64,000 bases of DNA from assembly GCF_001514495.1 (NCBI RefSeq), contig NZ_BCNM01000008.1, forward strand, positions 207,797 to 271,796. Reading direction: 5' to 3'. This DNA comes from Paenibacillus pabuli NBRC 13638 (GTDB lineage: Bacteria; Bacillota; Bacilli; Paenibacillales; Paenibacillaceae). A program made the position numbers and the translations under genes. The notes beneath the pieces were generated by a model. The model did no database searches and had not been told where the DNA came from. It was given only the letters and a program-made list of their open reading frames with translations. Shown here piece by piece: positions 28,612 to 38,407 of the stretch (position 1 is the first letter of the stretch; each line of letters opens with the position of its first letter).

Positions 28612-30774
28612 TTATCGGGTAGAGATTAATTTATACCACACACTGCAATAATCGCCCGCAAGTTGGGGAAGGATCATTCCTGCATGCATCAAACGATCTC
28701 CGCCATAAGTTCCAACGATCCCTCCCGACCCTTCAATGGTGTAGGCAAATGAAGGATCAAGCCCTTTTAGCTTGAGCATTTCAGGTGCAGGATTAGGTTT
28801 GGCAAGAACACGAAAGAAGAACACAAGTGCCTCTGATCGATCTTCTGTAACGAACATCCAAGACGTTTCATTGCCTGCAAATGGACTGCGCAGCCGATAA
28901 AGGTCACCTTGTTGTACAAGAGAACGCAGCTCTTTGTACATAGCAATTTGTTCTCTAACCTGAGTCTTTTCGTCGTTGCTGAATGTGGTCAGGTCAAGTT
29001 CATAACCAAAATTGCCAGACATCGCAACATCACCACGGAATTTCAGCGATGTTTCACGGTTAACCTGATGATTCGGTACAGCGGAAACGTGGGCTCCAAT
29101 GGTACTCACCGGGTAAATCAGGCTGGTACCATATTGGATTTTCAGACGTTCCACAGCATCCGTATTGTCGCTTGTCCATGTCTGAGGCATGTAATATAGC
29201 ATACCGGGATCAAATCGCCCTCCACCACTAGAGCAGCTCTCAAACAATATTTCCGGAAAAGCCGAAGTCAATTTTTCCAGCAGTTCGTATAGTCCAAGCA
29301 CGTAGCGATGCGCCGTTTCCTGCTGATGCTCCGGCAAAGCCGTCGCCGAGCATATCTCTGTCAACGCACGATTCATGTCCCATTTGATATAAGAGACGGG
29401 TACGTCGGTGAAGATGCTGGCTAATGCATCGTATAAATAATCGCGCACCTCCGGCCTTGTAAGGTCAAGCACCAATTGCCATCGCGCTTCCGTGCGACGA
29501 CGACCAGCAACATGCAAACACCAATCAGGATGTTCGCGATACAAGTCGCTGTCAGGCGAGATCATCTCCGGCTCAAACCACAGACCGAATTTCAGTCCAT
29601 GACGTTCGATCCGTTCAGCCAAGTCACGCAGACCGTTCGGAAGCTTCCGGTGATCTTCCACCCAATCTCCAAGGGAACTGTTATCACTGTCTCGTTTGCC
29701 AAACCAGCCGTCATCTAGGACAAAAAGCTCAATTCCGAGATCAGCGCCTGTCTCGGCAATGGCTTCAAGCTTCTCGGCAGTGAAATTAAAATAAGTGGCC
29801 TCCCAGTTATTTACGAGGATTGGACGATTTTTGTCCCGATGTATCCCGCGGCATAAGCGATTTCGATACAGCCTGTGATAGGTTCTCGACATTCCTCCAA
29901 GTCCTTTATTTGAGTACACCAACACAGCTTCTGGCGTCTGAAAGGACTCACCCGGTGGGAGTATCCAGGTAAAGTCAAATGGATTCAGACCAATCGCCAA
30001 TCGAACGGTACCGAAACCGTCGACTTCAGCCTCGGCATGAAAATTACCACTATAGACCAGATTGGTCGCATACACTTCGCCGTGATCCTCATCCGTGCCG
30101 GGACTGACTATGGCCGCAAACGGATTATGCTGGTGACTGCTCATTCCCCGACGACTGCCAAGGCTCGTTCCTCCGGGACCAAGCGGCCTGCGTTGTATAT
30201 GCGCCTCCCGCGCCCAATGGCCAGCCAGATATAACAATTCATAATTGCTCTTTCCATACAGATCTACACTTGCGCTAAGGGCACGAATAAGTTTTATAGT
30301 TCCCTGACCATGATTGGTAAAACGAACGGACCGGGTAATGGCTCCTCCCTCAAAGATGCTGTACCTCAGCAAGACTGTCATGCCCGTGTAGGCATCTTCC
30401 AGCTCCAATTCCAAAGTATCTGCTTCATGATCCGCTTCTGTATAAACATAAGGTAAACCTTCAAGAGCAGGTTTGCCTGCACAAACGGTGTAACCTTTAT
30501 AGTGAAGTTCTGTGATGCGACTGCCGTCTTCAAGCTGGACTTGATAAGCAGGGGAGCGGAAATCCCCTGTACCATATTGCGGGTATTCTTGGGGCATGGA
30601 GTCCAGGGATAACAGGCTCATACCCGGAACAAGCTCCTCCAGATTACCTTCGTTCGACAACTGAGGTCCCCAATAACTAAGCAATGGATAACCATTTTTC
30701 ACCTGAATAACATAGCTGATGTCATGAGATTGCAAATGGAAAATTTGATTTAATCCGTCAATGTGAATAGCCAA
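28612..30774 (-). CDS. Alpha-galactosidase, glycoside hydrolase family 36
   Basis: This 720-aa cytoplasmic tetramer-type enzyme has an N-terminal beta-supersandwich (to about 320), a TIM barrel with nucleophile Asp466 in YIKWDMNR and acid/base Asp536 in TSDNTDAVERL, and a C-terminal beta domain. The DDGWFGKRD and ESCSSGGGRFD motifs are those of bacterial GH36 enzymes near 720-750 aa, which remove alpha-1,6-galactose from raffinose-type sugars and galactomannan oligosaccharides. The start is TTG at 30774 with GGGAG 10 bases upstream; no ATG fits. Set between two GH26 genes, it is the debranching activity of the locus. No signal peptide. Confidence 0.95.
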   Translation of the reverse strand: MAIHIDGLNQIFHLQSHDISYVIQVKNGYPLLSYWGPQLSNEGNLEELVPGMSLLSLDSMPQEYPQYGTGDFRSPAYQVQLEDGSRITELHYKGYTVCAGKPALEGLPYVYTEADHEADTLELELEDAYTGMTVLLRYSIFEGGAITRSVRFTNHGQGTIKLIRALSASVDLYGKSNYELLYLAGHWAREAHIQRRPLGPGGTSLGSRRGMSSHQHNPFAAIVSPGTDEDHGEVYATNLVYSGNFHAEAEVDGFGTVRLAIGLNPFDFTWILPPGESFQTPEAVLVYSNKGLGGMSRTYHRLYRNRLCRGIHRDKNRPILVNNWEATYFNFTAEKLEAIAETGADLGIELFVLDDGWFGKRDSDNSSLGDWVEDHRKLPNGLRDLAERIERHGLKFGLWFEPEMISPDSDLYREHPDWCLHVAGRRRTEARWQLVLDLTRPEVRDYLYDALASIFTDVPVSYIKWDMNRALTEICSATALPEHQQETAHRYVLGLYELLEKLTSAFPEILFESCSSGGGRFDPGMLYYMPQTWTSDNTDAVERLKIQYGTSLIYPVSTIGAHVSAVPNHQVNRETSLKFRGDVAMSGNFGYELDLTTFSNDEKTQVREQIAMYKELRSLVQQGDLYRLRSPFAGNETSWMFVTEDRSEALVFFFRVLAKPNPAPEMLKLKGLDPSFAYTIEGSGGIVGTYGGDRLMHAGMILPQLAGDYCSVWYKLISTR

Positions 30775-30886
30775 AATAAATGCACTCCCTATTTCCTTCT
30801 TGGTTGTCTTTTACTTCTACCCCAGATAATAATTCCTTAAGAGATTGTCTATCTCATTTTAGTCCGCCCGGCTGAACTCCGATTAT

Positions 30887-32482
30887 TTAATGACTCCTGT
30901 ACAAATCTTCAGGAAGTTCATCAAGCGTAATCACCTTGTCGTGATTGTATACCTTTTTTAGGTGTTCCACCGTATTGGTTTTGCCATCTCTGATGTGTTC
31001 GCCACTCCATGTATTGAAAAAACTCCAGTGAGCTCCGTAAGTCCACAGCAAATCAGGATCGGGGATGGACCCATTTTCGGCAAGTGCAACTATTTTTTTA
31101 TGGTTTGCCAGAGATAAAAGCTCCTCATATTTGGCTATGCCTGGATTGTAATCCCCTGCAGGATTGTAGATATCTACACTTACGATATCTACGACATCAT
31201 CACCCGGATACCAATCTTTTTTAACTGAATTCCACACCCAGATAAGATTGTTCAATTGATGTTCGTTGGTTAAACGGTCATACATCAGCCTGTATAGTTT
31301 TTTGGTCGGTTCTGGGCCTTTGGCTCCCCACCAAAACCAGCCGCCCTCCGCTTCGTGTAACGGCCTCCATAGAACAGGAACATTATGTTCTTGCAAGCGC
31401 TTTAACTGAGTGGCAATGACATCAATATCCCGAATTAGAAGTTTGTATTCTTCTGAGTTCGGATGATTAAGAGCATATTCGACGTCAAAAGTTGTAAACT
31501 CCGTATTGAATCCTCGCCACCATTCGTAACCCGGCTCTTTGCCGCCGATTCCTTTCGGTGCGTTCCAGTGCCAACTTAAAGCTACGATTCCTCCACGTTT
31601 GTGCCAATCGATCATTTTCTCTACTTCCGTAGAGGAAGAGCCGTTCTTCACACGCGAAGGGGAATAATCCATCAAGTCGCTGGCAAAAATCGCGGGATAT
31701 TTACCAGTTTGTTGTTTGACCCACTCTACGTCCTCAAGGGTTTGCTGACCTGAGATCATATTCTTTCCGTATTGACTAAGCATATAATTCATCAAAGCCT
31801 TTGTTTCAGGCGTTGCTTCCGGATTATTCAATGCGTATCTAGCAATCATATTCGAGGAAACTGGTGAAACAGCCGGTTGAAGTTTGATATGTTCAATGCC
31901 GAAATACCCCCAGCCTCGCGAGATCTGGATCGTATTACTCCCAGCCTTCAGCAGCACTTTGGTCATCATTTTTTCAGCGCGAACATTTCCTGCAATAGGT
32001 GCATCCAGGGTGAGTTCACCCGTACCTGTACCATTCACTTGAATTTGGGTTACTTTGTCTCCGTTACCTTCAGGTATATAGTAGCCTAGACTCAGCTCGT
32101 ACAACCCGGCTTTCGGAGCAACGACTTTAAACGTCGCGCTGCCCTTTGCTTCCGGTGCACTTGAATCCTCTTCAAAAAAGAATGAGATATATCCCTCTCC
32201 ATCATATAAAGTGCCTTTTTCGGCAGGAACCTTACCCCGTTTCTCAACACCATAACCTTCTAACAATGCATCTTTAAAGGTCATTTTGATGGTTTTTTTT
32301 GAACTGGTCTGAGAACCTTCAGCAGGATCAACGACATAACCTGGTACGGTTATTGCAGCGTCAGCTGTATAACTGGATGAACCCGTTGCAGCTGTCAAAG
32401 AAAGGAACATAACAGAACTCATCATCAAGAATTTGTTGTTTGATTTTACTGACTTGAAATAAGAATTAGATTTCGATTTCAT
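30887..32482 (-). CDS. Secreted beta-mannanase: CBM35-like module plus GH26
   Basis: This 531-aa protein has a signal peptide ending near Ala43 (SYTADA/A). A CBM35-like beta-sandwich spans about 65-203 (GEGYISFFFEE, then ISRGWGYFGIEHIKL), followed by a GH26 domain at about 212-528. The acid/base Glu377 is in LWRPLHEAEGGWFWWG and the nucleophile Glu469 in VALAENGS. It would bind and cut galactomannan or glucomannan outside the cell. A CRE lies 33 bp upstream of the ATG. It is the first structural gene after the YesM/YesN pair and about 110 bp upstream of the alpha-galactosidase gene. Confidence 0.94.
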   Translation of the reverse strand: MKSKSNSYFKSVKSNNKFLMMSSVMFLSLTAATGSSSYTADAAITVPGYVVDPAEGSQTSSKKTIKMTFKDALLEGYGVEKRGKVPAEKGTLYDGEGYISFFFEEDSSAPEAKGSATFKVVAPKAGLYELSLGYYIPEGNGDKVTQIQVNGTGTGELTLDAPIAGNVRAEKMMTKVLLKAGSNTIQISRGWGYFGIEHIKLQPAVSPVSSNMIARYALNNPEATPETKALMNYMLSQYGKNMISGQQTLEDVEWVKQQTGKYPAIFASDLMDYSPSRVKNGSSSTEVEKMIDWHKRGGIVALSWHWNAPKGIGGKEPGYEWWRGFNTEFTTFDVEYALNHPNSEEYKLLIRDIDVIATQLKRLQEHNVPVLWRPLHEAEGGWFWWGAKGPEPTKKLYRLMYDRLTNEHQLNNLIWVWNSVKKDWYPGDDVVDIVSVDIYNPAGDYNPGIAKYEELLSLANHKKIVALAENGSIPDPDLLWTYGAHWSFFNTWSGEHIRDGKTNTVEHLKKVYNHDKVITLDELPEDLYRSH

Positions 32483-32514
32483 TTTATACTTTCATCTCCC
32501 CCCGAATATATTTC

Positions 32515-32528
32515 TGTTATCGCTTTCA
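32515..32528 (-). promoter_or_regulatory. Candidate CcpA operator (CRE) upstream of the secreted mannanase
   Basis: The minus strand reads TGAAAGCGATAACA, the same sequence as at 28371-28384. It lies 33 bp before the mannanase start, in the expected repressing position. Confidence 0.7.
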
Positions 32529-32719
32529 TGAGTTGTTAACATTCCCTCCTTCGTGCCTTAACTATAGGGTTTAAGAAAAGTTTGGAAAATACTACTTATG
32601 TAGAGCATTTTCATTATAAAATTTGTAATGTTTTCGGAAAGTATCATAAATTTTCAATATCAAGTGATAAAAGCTTTATGCCTGATGCAAACCACTTCCT
32701 CGCAAAGTCGTTTTACATT

Positions 32720-34261
32720 TTAAGATTTTGTCTGATAGGACGAAGGGGATCTCCCTTCCCTCTTTTTGAATTTGGTGTGAAAATAATTCACGTTGGAATA
32801 CCCTACCTTCTCAGCCACCTCGTATACTTTCATCCCCTGAGAGAGCATTTCTTTTGCTTTTTGGATTCGAACCCGGTCAAGATAATCGTTAAAATATTCA
32901 CCTGTGTGGCTTTTGAATAATTGACCTAAATAGGATCTGCTGTAATTAAACAACCCTGAGAGCATTTCGAGTCTGAGATTATCGCTATAATGCCGATCGA
33001 TATAATCAAGCATACGTTTCATTTCGTTGTCCCGACTGTTATAATCCGCGCAATGTGCCAACTTTTCCATCAGTGTGGAGACATCGTTGACGAGATCCCG
33101 GATGTAATGAGAATTGTAAATTTCAGCCAGGTATTGAGCCGGTTCACCAGGATAACCTGATGTAGACCCGATTCGCGGATATATCTTTCGAATGGTCTCA
33201 TTAGCAAGATAAAAGAAATATTCACGGATGTCTTTTTCATCATTACGATTTACTACCATTTGTGCTGCTATTCCATCCAGGAGTGAATGTATGGCTTCTG
33301 AATGTCCAACATCTACTAAATAATGAAGACGAAATGCCGCTTCCTCTTTGTCCAAAAAAGAGGTATCCATCGTAGAGGATCCTGCCATCTGGTAGCTTTC
33401 TGGAGTATCTCTAGTCAGCAGCCTTTCTTTATGGTAAAAAAAACTGCGCTCCAGCAGCGAACGTGCGGTGCGAAATGAATGGATAATTTCATGCAATGAG
33501 CGAACCGATTCTCCCACGGCAACATTCATCTCATAGCGTAGTTCTCCAGAAAGGAGTTTCAATTTCCTATACAATTCATCCCACCCCGACTCGCTGACAG
33601 GCGGCTGCCCGAGCAATAGAACAATATAGGGGCTAAAATAGAAAACAACGCCTTGACCATCCAATTGATAGGTTTCAGTCAACAAATCCCGAAAATGGTG
33701 AATACGCTTGTCTTCCTCTTGCTGCATCCCCGGAAATGCCATCAATAGAATCTGATACTTTGTCCAGTGTTCACCGAACAATTCTTTCAGCGAAGCGTTT
33801 TCTGAATCATACGTTCCTGACAGGAGCGAATACATTGCCCATTCAGGTGAATTTATTTTATTCTGCTTACTCTGCACTTCCCGCTTGGCAGAAAGTTGAC
33901 TGTGAATTTTTTGAAGTTGTGCAGACAGTTCTTCCTTGTTTACGGGTTTAAGGAGATAGGCTTCAACACCATATTGCAGGGCACGTCGTGCATACTCAAA
34001 ATCAGCATAGCCGCTAAGTACAATCGCACGCACGTCCCAGTTACGAAGGCGTATTTCTTGAAGAAGCTCCAGTCCGTCCATGCCTGGCATACGAATATCG
34101 ACCAAGAGTACATCCGGGATCTGCTCTTCGAGAATGCGCAGTGCTTCATTTCCTCCCGCAGCCGATCCGATAACCTCATATCCAAGTTTTTTCCACGGAA
34201 TCAAGGTTTGTAACCCCAGCCGTAACTTTGGCTCATCATCAACAATCATTACTGAAAACAT
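32720..34261 (-). CDS. YesN-type response regulator (receiver plus AraC HTH)
   Basis: This 513-aa cytoplasmic regulator has a receiver domain at 1-120 with the acidic pair (MIVDDEP), phosphorylated Asp in VLLVDIRMPGMDG, the switch Ser (LSGYADFEYA) and Lys (LLKPV). A poorly conserved linker of about 280 residues follows, then a C-terminal AraC double HTH (VGYSNVNYFHTKFKKREGRSPSSYQ). I chose the ATG at 34261, which has AAAGGAG 7 bases upstream; it overlaps the kinase 3' end by 13 bp, so the pair is co-translated. It likely activates the galactomannan genes downstream. Confidence 0.94.
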   Translation of the reverse strand: MFSVMIVDDEPKLRLGLQTLIPWKKLGYEVIGSAAGGNEALRILEEQIPDVLLVDIRMPGMDGLELLQEIRLRNWDVRAIVLSGYADFEYARRALQYGVEAYLLKPVNKEELSAQLQKIHSQLSAKREVQSKQNKINSPEWAMYSLLSGTYDSENASLKELFGEHWTKYQILLMAFPGMQQEEDKRIHHFRDLLTETYQLDGQGVVFYFSPYIVLLLGQPPVSESGWDELYRKLKLLSGELRYEMNVAVGESVRSLHEIIHSFRTARSLLERSFFYHKERLLTRDTPESYQMAGSSTMDTSFLDKEEAAFRLHYLVDVGHSEAIHSLLDGIAAQMVVNRNDEKDIREYFFYLANETIRKIYPRIGSTSGYPGEPAQYLAEIYNSHYIRDLVNDVSTLMEKLAHCADYNSRDNEMKRMLDYIDRHYSDNLRLEMLSGLFNYSRSYLGQLFKSHTGEYFNDYLDRVRIQKAKEMLSQGMKVYEVAEKVGYSNVNYFHTKFKKREGRSPSSYQTKS

Positions 34262-36039
34262 TGTGGTTCTCCTTTCTGGGGTATACAAAATGTGATTTCC
34301 GTTCCTTGGCCCTCGATACTTTGGATAGAAAGTGCAGAACTTGGTCCATAGGTAAGTTGCAGCCGATCGTTAACATTGCGGAGCCCGATCCGCATCCCGC
34401 CATCTTCTGCTTCCATTAGCTGTCTTTGCAATTCCTTCAGTTTTAGTGGAGAAATTCCCGCACCAGAATCCTGGATTTCCACCATTACCTCTCTATCCTC
34501 TGTAAACTTCGTTCGAATGGTGATCCATGTCGCCCCCTCTTTACGATCCAGCCCGTGAAGAATCGAATTTTCAACCAAAGGCTGGATGATCAGCGGCGGG
34601 ATCTCGACTTCCTCGGTTCCCGGCGCAATCTCCATGTTATACAAGAGTCGGTCCTCGTATCTAAACTTGTGAAGCTCCAAGTAACAGCTGACCATATGAA
34701 GCTCTTCGGATAGTCGAATTTTCCCGCTGCCAACTTCTAAACTTTTACGCATCAAGATGCTAAGCTGCCATACAGCTTGCGCCAAATCCTCTTCCCCTCG
34801 AAGATGAGCTTCCATCCGAATGGATTCCAGGGTGTTGAACAGAAAGTGGGGGTTGACCTGGCTTGCCAACATTTTAAATTTGATCTCGTTTTGTTTTTGC
34901 TGCAGCAGCTGTTTCTGTTGATTGCTATCTTCCACTTCCAGCATCAATTGGTTTATTCGAACTACTAGGGAGTTAAACTGTCTTGAAAGCTGTCCTATCT
35001 CATCTTTACCGTCTATGTCGAGGTAAGTATCCCAGGACGTGGTGCCTACTCTTGACATGTGCTTACTTAGACGAAGAACCCTGCTTGTTATCAGGGATGC
35101 TGAAGCATAGACGAGTAAAATCGCAATGATCAGGCAGCCGACCACTACCAGTGAAGCCACACGAATGACTTCATTTGCATCGCTAATGATATCTGATACT
35201 GTAAATACAGAGATAACCCTTAGTCCATTCCAGCTGCTCTCGGGAATCAAGCTGGCAATGACAACTTTGGACGCATTTCCATCCATAACTTCATCGAAGC
35301 TGCCTTCGGTTTGCGTCAACATATTGTCCCCGACGTTCACTTCGTCTAGGTTTCTGCCATAAAGATTTGGTCGGTTGGCTGCCACAATATTATTGTGGTA
35401 ATCAACAATCATAGTAGAGAATGACTCTTGGGCAAGAATAGAGTTTAATACATCAGAATTGACATTGATGACCAAAACACTTTCTTTTTTAGGTTCGTCA
35501 AGGCTGATCTTCCGCACAAGACTCAGATAATATTTTAAATCCCTCTCATCCTGCATATATGCCCAGCCGGCTAATCCCTTTTTGCTCAGCGCAGTCGTAT
35601 ACCACTCGGCTTGCATGGTCTGAGAGTCTGGTTGCATGAATTCCCAGTTATTGAGCATTGTCGGATTGGGCGTATACAGCCGAATTGATTTAACGCCTTT
35701 GTATAACCGCATATAATCCCGAATGTCAGAGTATTGGCGATACGTTTGAATGACTTCAATATAACTATCATAATTACGGCTAGCGACAGACTTCATTCGG
35801 CTATCATTTGAAAGTTGATAGGAAATATCAAGAGGGACCTTAATAACTTCTTCCGTTCGTTTCCGAACACGTTCTACATTGTCAGTAGCCTGTTCGAAAG
35901 CATTCATTATCATCACTTCACGCAGCTTGCTAGTCAGATATACACCACTTGCCAGAAGCGGAAGTACAGCAACCGTAATAAACATCAAGGATAGTTTTTT
36001 TCTAATCCTGATATCATTTAACAATCGTATAAAACTCAT
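34249..36039 (-). CDS. YesM-type sensor histidine kinase
   Basis: This kinase of about 596 aa has TM1 near 12-32, an extracytoplasmic sensor of about 250 residues, TM2 at about 290-312, HAMP, then a His_kinase domain with VNPHFLFNTLESI (phosphorylated His) and an ATPase domain with PLVENSILHGL and GAGISPLKLKEL. It senses an extracellular sugar cue and phosphorylates the adjacent YesN protein. The start is uncertain: ATG 36039 (MSFIRLLNDIRIRKKL, family-like) is my choice, while the frame is open to 36153. The gene order kinase, regulator, then enzymes supports specific control of the locus. Confidence 0.92.
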   Translation of the reverse strand: MSFIRLLNDIRIRKKLSLMFITVAVLPLLASGVYLTSKLREVMIMNAFEQATDNVERVRKRTEEVIKVPLDISYQLSNDSRMKSVASRNYDSYIEVIQTYRQYSDIRDYMRLYKGVKSIRLYTPNPTMLNNWEFMQPDSQTMQAEWYTTALSKKGLAGWAYMQDERDLKYYLSLVRKISLDEPKKESVLVINVNSDVLNSILAQESFSTMIVDYHNNIVAANRPNLYGRNLDEVNVGDNMLTQTEGSFDEVMDGNASKVVIASLIPESSWNGLRVISVFTVSDIISDANEVIRVASLVVVGCLIIAILLVYASASLITSRVLRLSKHMSRVGTTSWDTYLDIDGKDEIGQLSRQFNSLVVRINQLMLEVEDSNQQKQLLQQKQNEIKFKMLASQVNPHFLFNTLESIRMEAHLRGEEDLAQAVWQLSILMRKSLEVGSGKIRLSEELHMVSCYLELHKFRYEDRLLYNMEIAPGTEEVEIPPLIIQPLVENSILHGLDRKEGATWITIRTKFTEDREVMVEIQDSGAGISPLKLKELQRQLMEAEDGGMRIGLRNVNDRLQLTYGPSSALSIQSIEGQGTEITFCIPQKGEPQCFQ

Positions 36040-36342
36040 ATACGGCCTACTTTCCATCGAATAGTCTGATAATAAGGCAAAAGATAACAATAATTTCAAT
36101 AGATAGATAACATAATAACACGTTTTAAACATTTTGTTATTGAATAATATCATTGTTATTTAACGTTTAAAAGTGATATTTATCAGATAAAATCAATACA
36201 TTTACGCATATATGTAATAAATACAGATATGTTTTGTTATTCAATTGTTATTTTCGTCGATTAGAAGCAGTATTCACTACCTATACCGGCCTTCTTTACT
36301 AACCGCTACTACTATCTTGCTTAAGATCCGTGTTCATAAATC

Positions 36343-36370
36343 AAAAAAAACCGTTGATCATGATCAACGG
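36343..36370 (-). terminator. Rho-independent terminator of the YfkO-like nitroreductase
   Basis: A perfect 20-bp palindrome (CCGTTGATCATGATCAACGG, 36351-36370) is followed on the minus strand by eight T. It lies 75 bp after the nitroreductase stop. Confidence 0.8.
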
Positions 36371-36445
36371 TCATTGCGAAATACTAGAGTACCCTCATTC
36401 CAAACCAGAGAAATGCACTTCTTATTGGAGGCGATTCTAATTCTT

Positions 36446-37117
36446 TTATGACCAGCTAATCATCTGATCCATATTGCTTCTGGTTTTAGCTCGTTTCGGT
36501 TCTTCACTGCGGTATCCAAAAGCAACCATCACGGATGCTTTCAAGTTACCTCCCTCTAATAAACCTTCTTCTTCCAAGATATGATCGACAGCTGCATAAT
36601 CAAATCCTTCAATCGGACAAGAATCAATTCCGGCTAAAGCAGCGGCGGTCATCATATTCCCCATAGCAATATAAGTTTGCTTCGCAGACCATTCATACAG
36701 TAAACGTTCATCTTCCAGCAAACCACGGACTTCCTGAACATCTTTTAATGCGCCAGAGATAAATGTAATAACCTCTTCGGGCATGTTTTGCACATTTTTC
36801 AATTGATCAAGCACATATTTCGAATCATATCTAACATCTGTCCGGGCGAGGATGACCAGGAAATGGCTAGCCGTATCCAATTGGCCCTGGGCACCTGGTG
36901 AAACTTTTTTCAGCTTACTTCGTAATTCCGGATTTTGGACAACGACGAACTTCCACGGTTCCAAACCAATCGAGCTGGGAGATAACCTTCCGGTTTCTAG
37001 AATATAGTTAAAATCATCCTCGGATATTTTCTTGGTTGTATCAAAGGTTTTGGTAGCATGTCTGTATTGAAAAGCAGAAATAACTTGTTCTTTACTAACG
37101 GGTATCATTGTGTTCAT
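36446..37117 (-). CDS. yfkO: NAD(P)H-dependent nitroreductase, YfkO-like
   Basis: This 223-aa FMN flavoprotein of the NfsB/nitroreductase family closely follows B. subtilis YfkO: RHATKTFD near the front, ETGRLSPSSIGLEPWKFVVVQNPE, SKQTYIA-like QTYIAMGNMMTAAALAGIDSCPIEGF and VMVAFGYR. It reduces nitroaromatics or quinones with NAD(P)H as a cytosolic homodimer. GAGGAG lies 11 bases before the ATG. A divergent HxlR regulator 252 bp away suggests induction by quinone or electrophile stress, as known for HxlR-controlled nitroreductases. The family is certain. Confidence 0.93.
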   Translation of the reverse strand: MNTMIPVSKEQVISAFQYRHATKTFDTTKKISEDDFNYILETGRLSPSSIGLEPWKFVVVQNPELRSKLKKVSPGAQGQLDTASHFLVILARTDVRYDSKYVLDQLKNVQNMPEEVITFISGALKDVQEVRGLLEDERLLYEWSAKQTYIAMGNMMTAAALAGIDSCPIEGFDYAAVDHILEEEGLLEGGNLKASVMVAFGYRSEEPKRAKTRSNMDQMISWS

Positions 37118-37267
37118 AAGTGTGTGATCTCCTCTTTTTTTATTTTACTTCCAAAGTAATCTTCCATCGTGGTGCGTGCTGTTATACATATGGTTTGGTG
37201 ACAAAATGTTTTTATATGCTCCCTCGTTCCCTCCATCTCTTTTACATTGTTCAAATAAATATCATAT

Positions 37268-37281
37268 GATAGAATTCTATC
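37268..37281. promoter_or_regulatory. Palindromic operator candidate between nitroreductase and hxlR-type gene
   Basis: GATAGAATTCTATC is a perfect 14-bp palindrome, with further short inverted repeats around it (ATCATATGAT at 37261-37270). It lies midway in the divergent promoter region, where an HxlR dimer would control both genes. Confidence 0.5.
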
Positions 37282-37369
37282 GTACAATAGTATTATAGAA
37301 GTCTCTTCAGAGAGTTTCTACGCTATAGAAGCAGCGTTAGTATGCACTTGGATACTGGAAAGGATAGCT

Positions 37370-37723
37370 ATGAATTATACCAATGAAATATTAGAAGAAT
37401 GCGGCTTTACAAGCGCTCAAAAAATATTATCTGGGAAGTGGTCTATGCTGATCATCCTATTTTTACATGAGAGAACGATGCGATTTAATGAAATTCAACG
37501 GTTGTTCCCGGACATTACACATGCAACCTTAACCAAACAGCTTCGCAGTCTAGAGGAGTATGGTGTTGTTGTTCGTAACGTATACCCTCAAATTCCGCCA
37601 AAAGTCGAGTATTCGTTGAGCGACATCGGGAAGAAACTCAAGCCGATATTAGATTCGGTAATGGTTTGGGGTGAGGAATATAAGGAATATTCGAATGCTT
37701 ATACGGCAAAAGAAAAATTGTGA
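37370..37723 (+). CDS. HxlR-family transcriptional regulator
   Basis: This 117-aa winged-helix dimer has the HxlR core: a Cys near the N-terminus (EECGFTSAQKIL), GKWSMLIILFL, MRFNEIQRLFPDITHATLTKQLRSLEEYGVV and VEYSLSDIGKKL. The N-terminal Cys12 sits where YodB, CatR and HypR sense electrophiles by thiol oxidation. GAAAGGA lies just upstream of the ATG. It is divergent from the YfkO-like nitroreductase, its probable target. A strong bidirectional terminator follows the gene. Confidence 0.92.
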   Translation: MNYTNEILEECGFTSAQKILSGKWSMLIILFLHERTMRFNEIQRLFPDITHATLTKQLRSLEEYGVVVRNVYPQIPPKVEYSLSDIGKKLKPILDSVMVWGEEYKEYSNAYTAKEKL

Positions 37724-37810
37724 TAGCCATGACCTCATAAGCATTGAAAGCTGTCGTCGACTTCACTTCATTATGTTCACGTCGATCCAGCTTCCTGAAT
37801 ATCTATAGCA

Positions 37811-37840
37811 AAAAGACTGCGACAAAGAGCGCAGTCTTTT
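37811..37840. terminator. Bidirectional rho-independent terminator
   Basis: AAAAGACTGCG and CGCAGTCTTTT pair around an 8-base loop. It serves both the HxlR gene (plus) and the convergent VOC gene (minus), whose stop is 23 bp away. Confidence 0.85.
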
Positions 37841-37862
37841 GGTGATGTCTGCCTAATTCAAT

Positions 37863-38267
37863 TCATTCCAGCACCTGTGCAATCTCCCACAAGTGCCCGT
37901 CCGGATCGGAAAAACAAGCCGTACGCCGACCCCAGGGACGCGTTATTGGTCCATTCAATAACTTCACGCCACGCAATTTCAGCTCATCGCATACCCGGTC
38001 AACGTCTGGCACTTGGATCGTGAATTGAAACCGCGCGCCATCTCCGAGGTGACCAACCTGCGCCGGCTCAATTAACTCGTGGGCATTGGATTGGTCCAAC
38101 AGATTGATGCTTGTATTGCCATGATCGAACACCGCGCAGCTTTCATCTTCATATATGATCTCAAGTTCGAGAGTCTCTTGGTAGAATACCTTTGACCGAT
38201 GCAAATCTTCCACAAACAATGTGATTTCGGTAATTTTGTTCGCCCAGCCAGCTGTCGTCATCCACAT
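37863..38267 (-). CDS. VOC superfamily (glyoxalase/bleomycin-resistance fold) protein
   Basis: This 134-aa protein has two beta-alpha-beta-beta-beta units: ITLFVEDLHRSKVFYQETLELEIIYEDE and FTIQVPDVDRVCDELKLRGV. It ends in the common PWGRRTACFSDPDGHLWEIAQ. The C-terminal Glu of WEIA is a likely metal ligand. Members include thiol transferases, dioxygenases and antibiotic-binding proteins, so no reaction can be assigned. The start is either 38267 or 38261; GGGG lies 4 or 10 bases upstream. Confidence 0.87.
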   Translation of the reverse strand: MWMTTAGWANKITEITLFVEDLHRSKVFYQETLELEIIYEDESCAVFDHGNTSINLLDQSNAHELIEPAQVGHLGDGARFQFTIQVPDVDRVCDELKLRGVKLLNGPITRPWGRRTACFSDPDGHLWEIAQVLE

Positions 38268-38407
38268 TCGACCCCATTTGCATTTTTTTACAATCCACTT
38301 GAATCATACGAATTGCTCGTTCCATTGTCAATGCCTATTCGTCTAAGCCACGGTGACGGTATGTGGATTACATGGACTGGTTCCATACAAATTCGATAAC
38401 TCACAGT

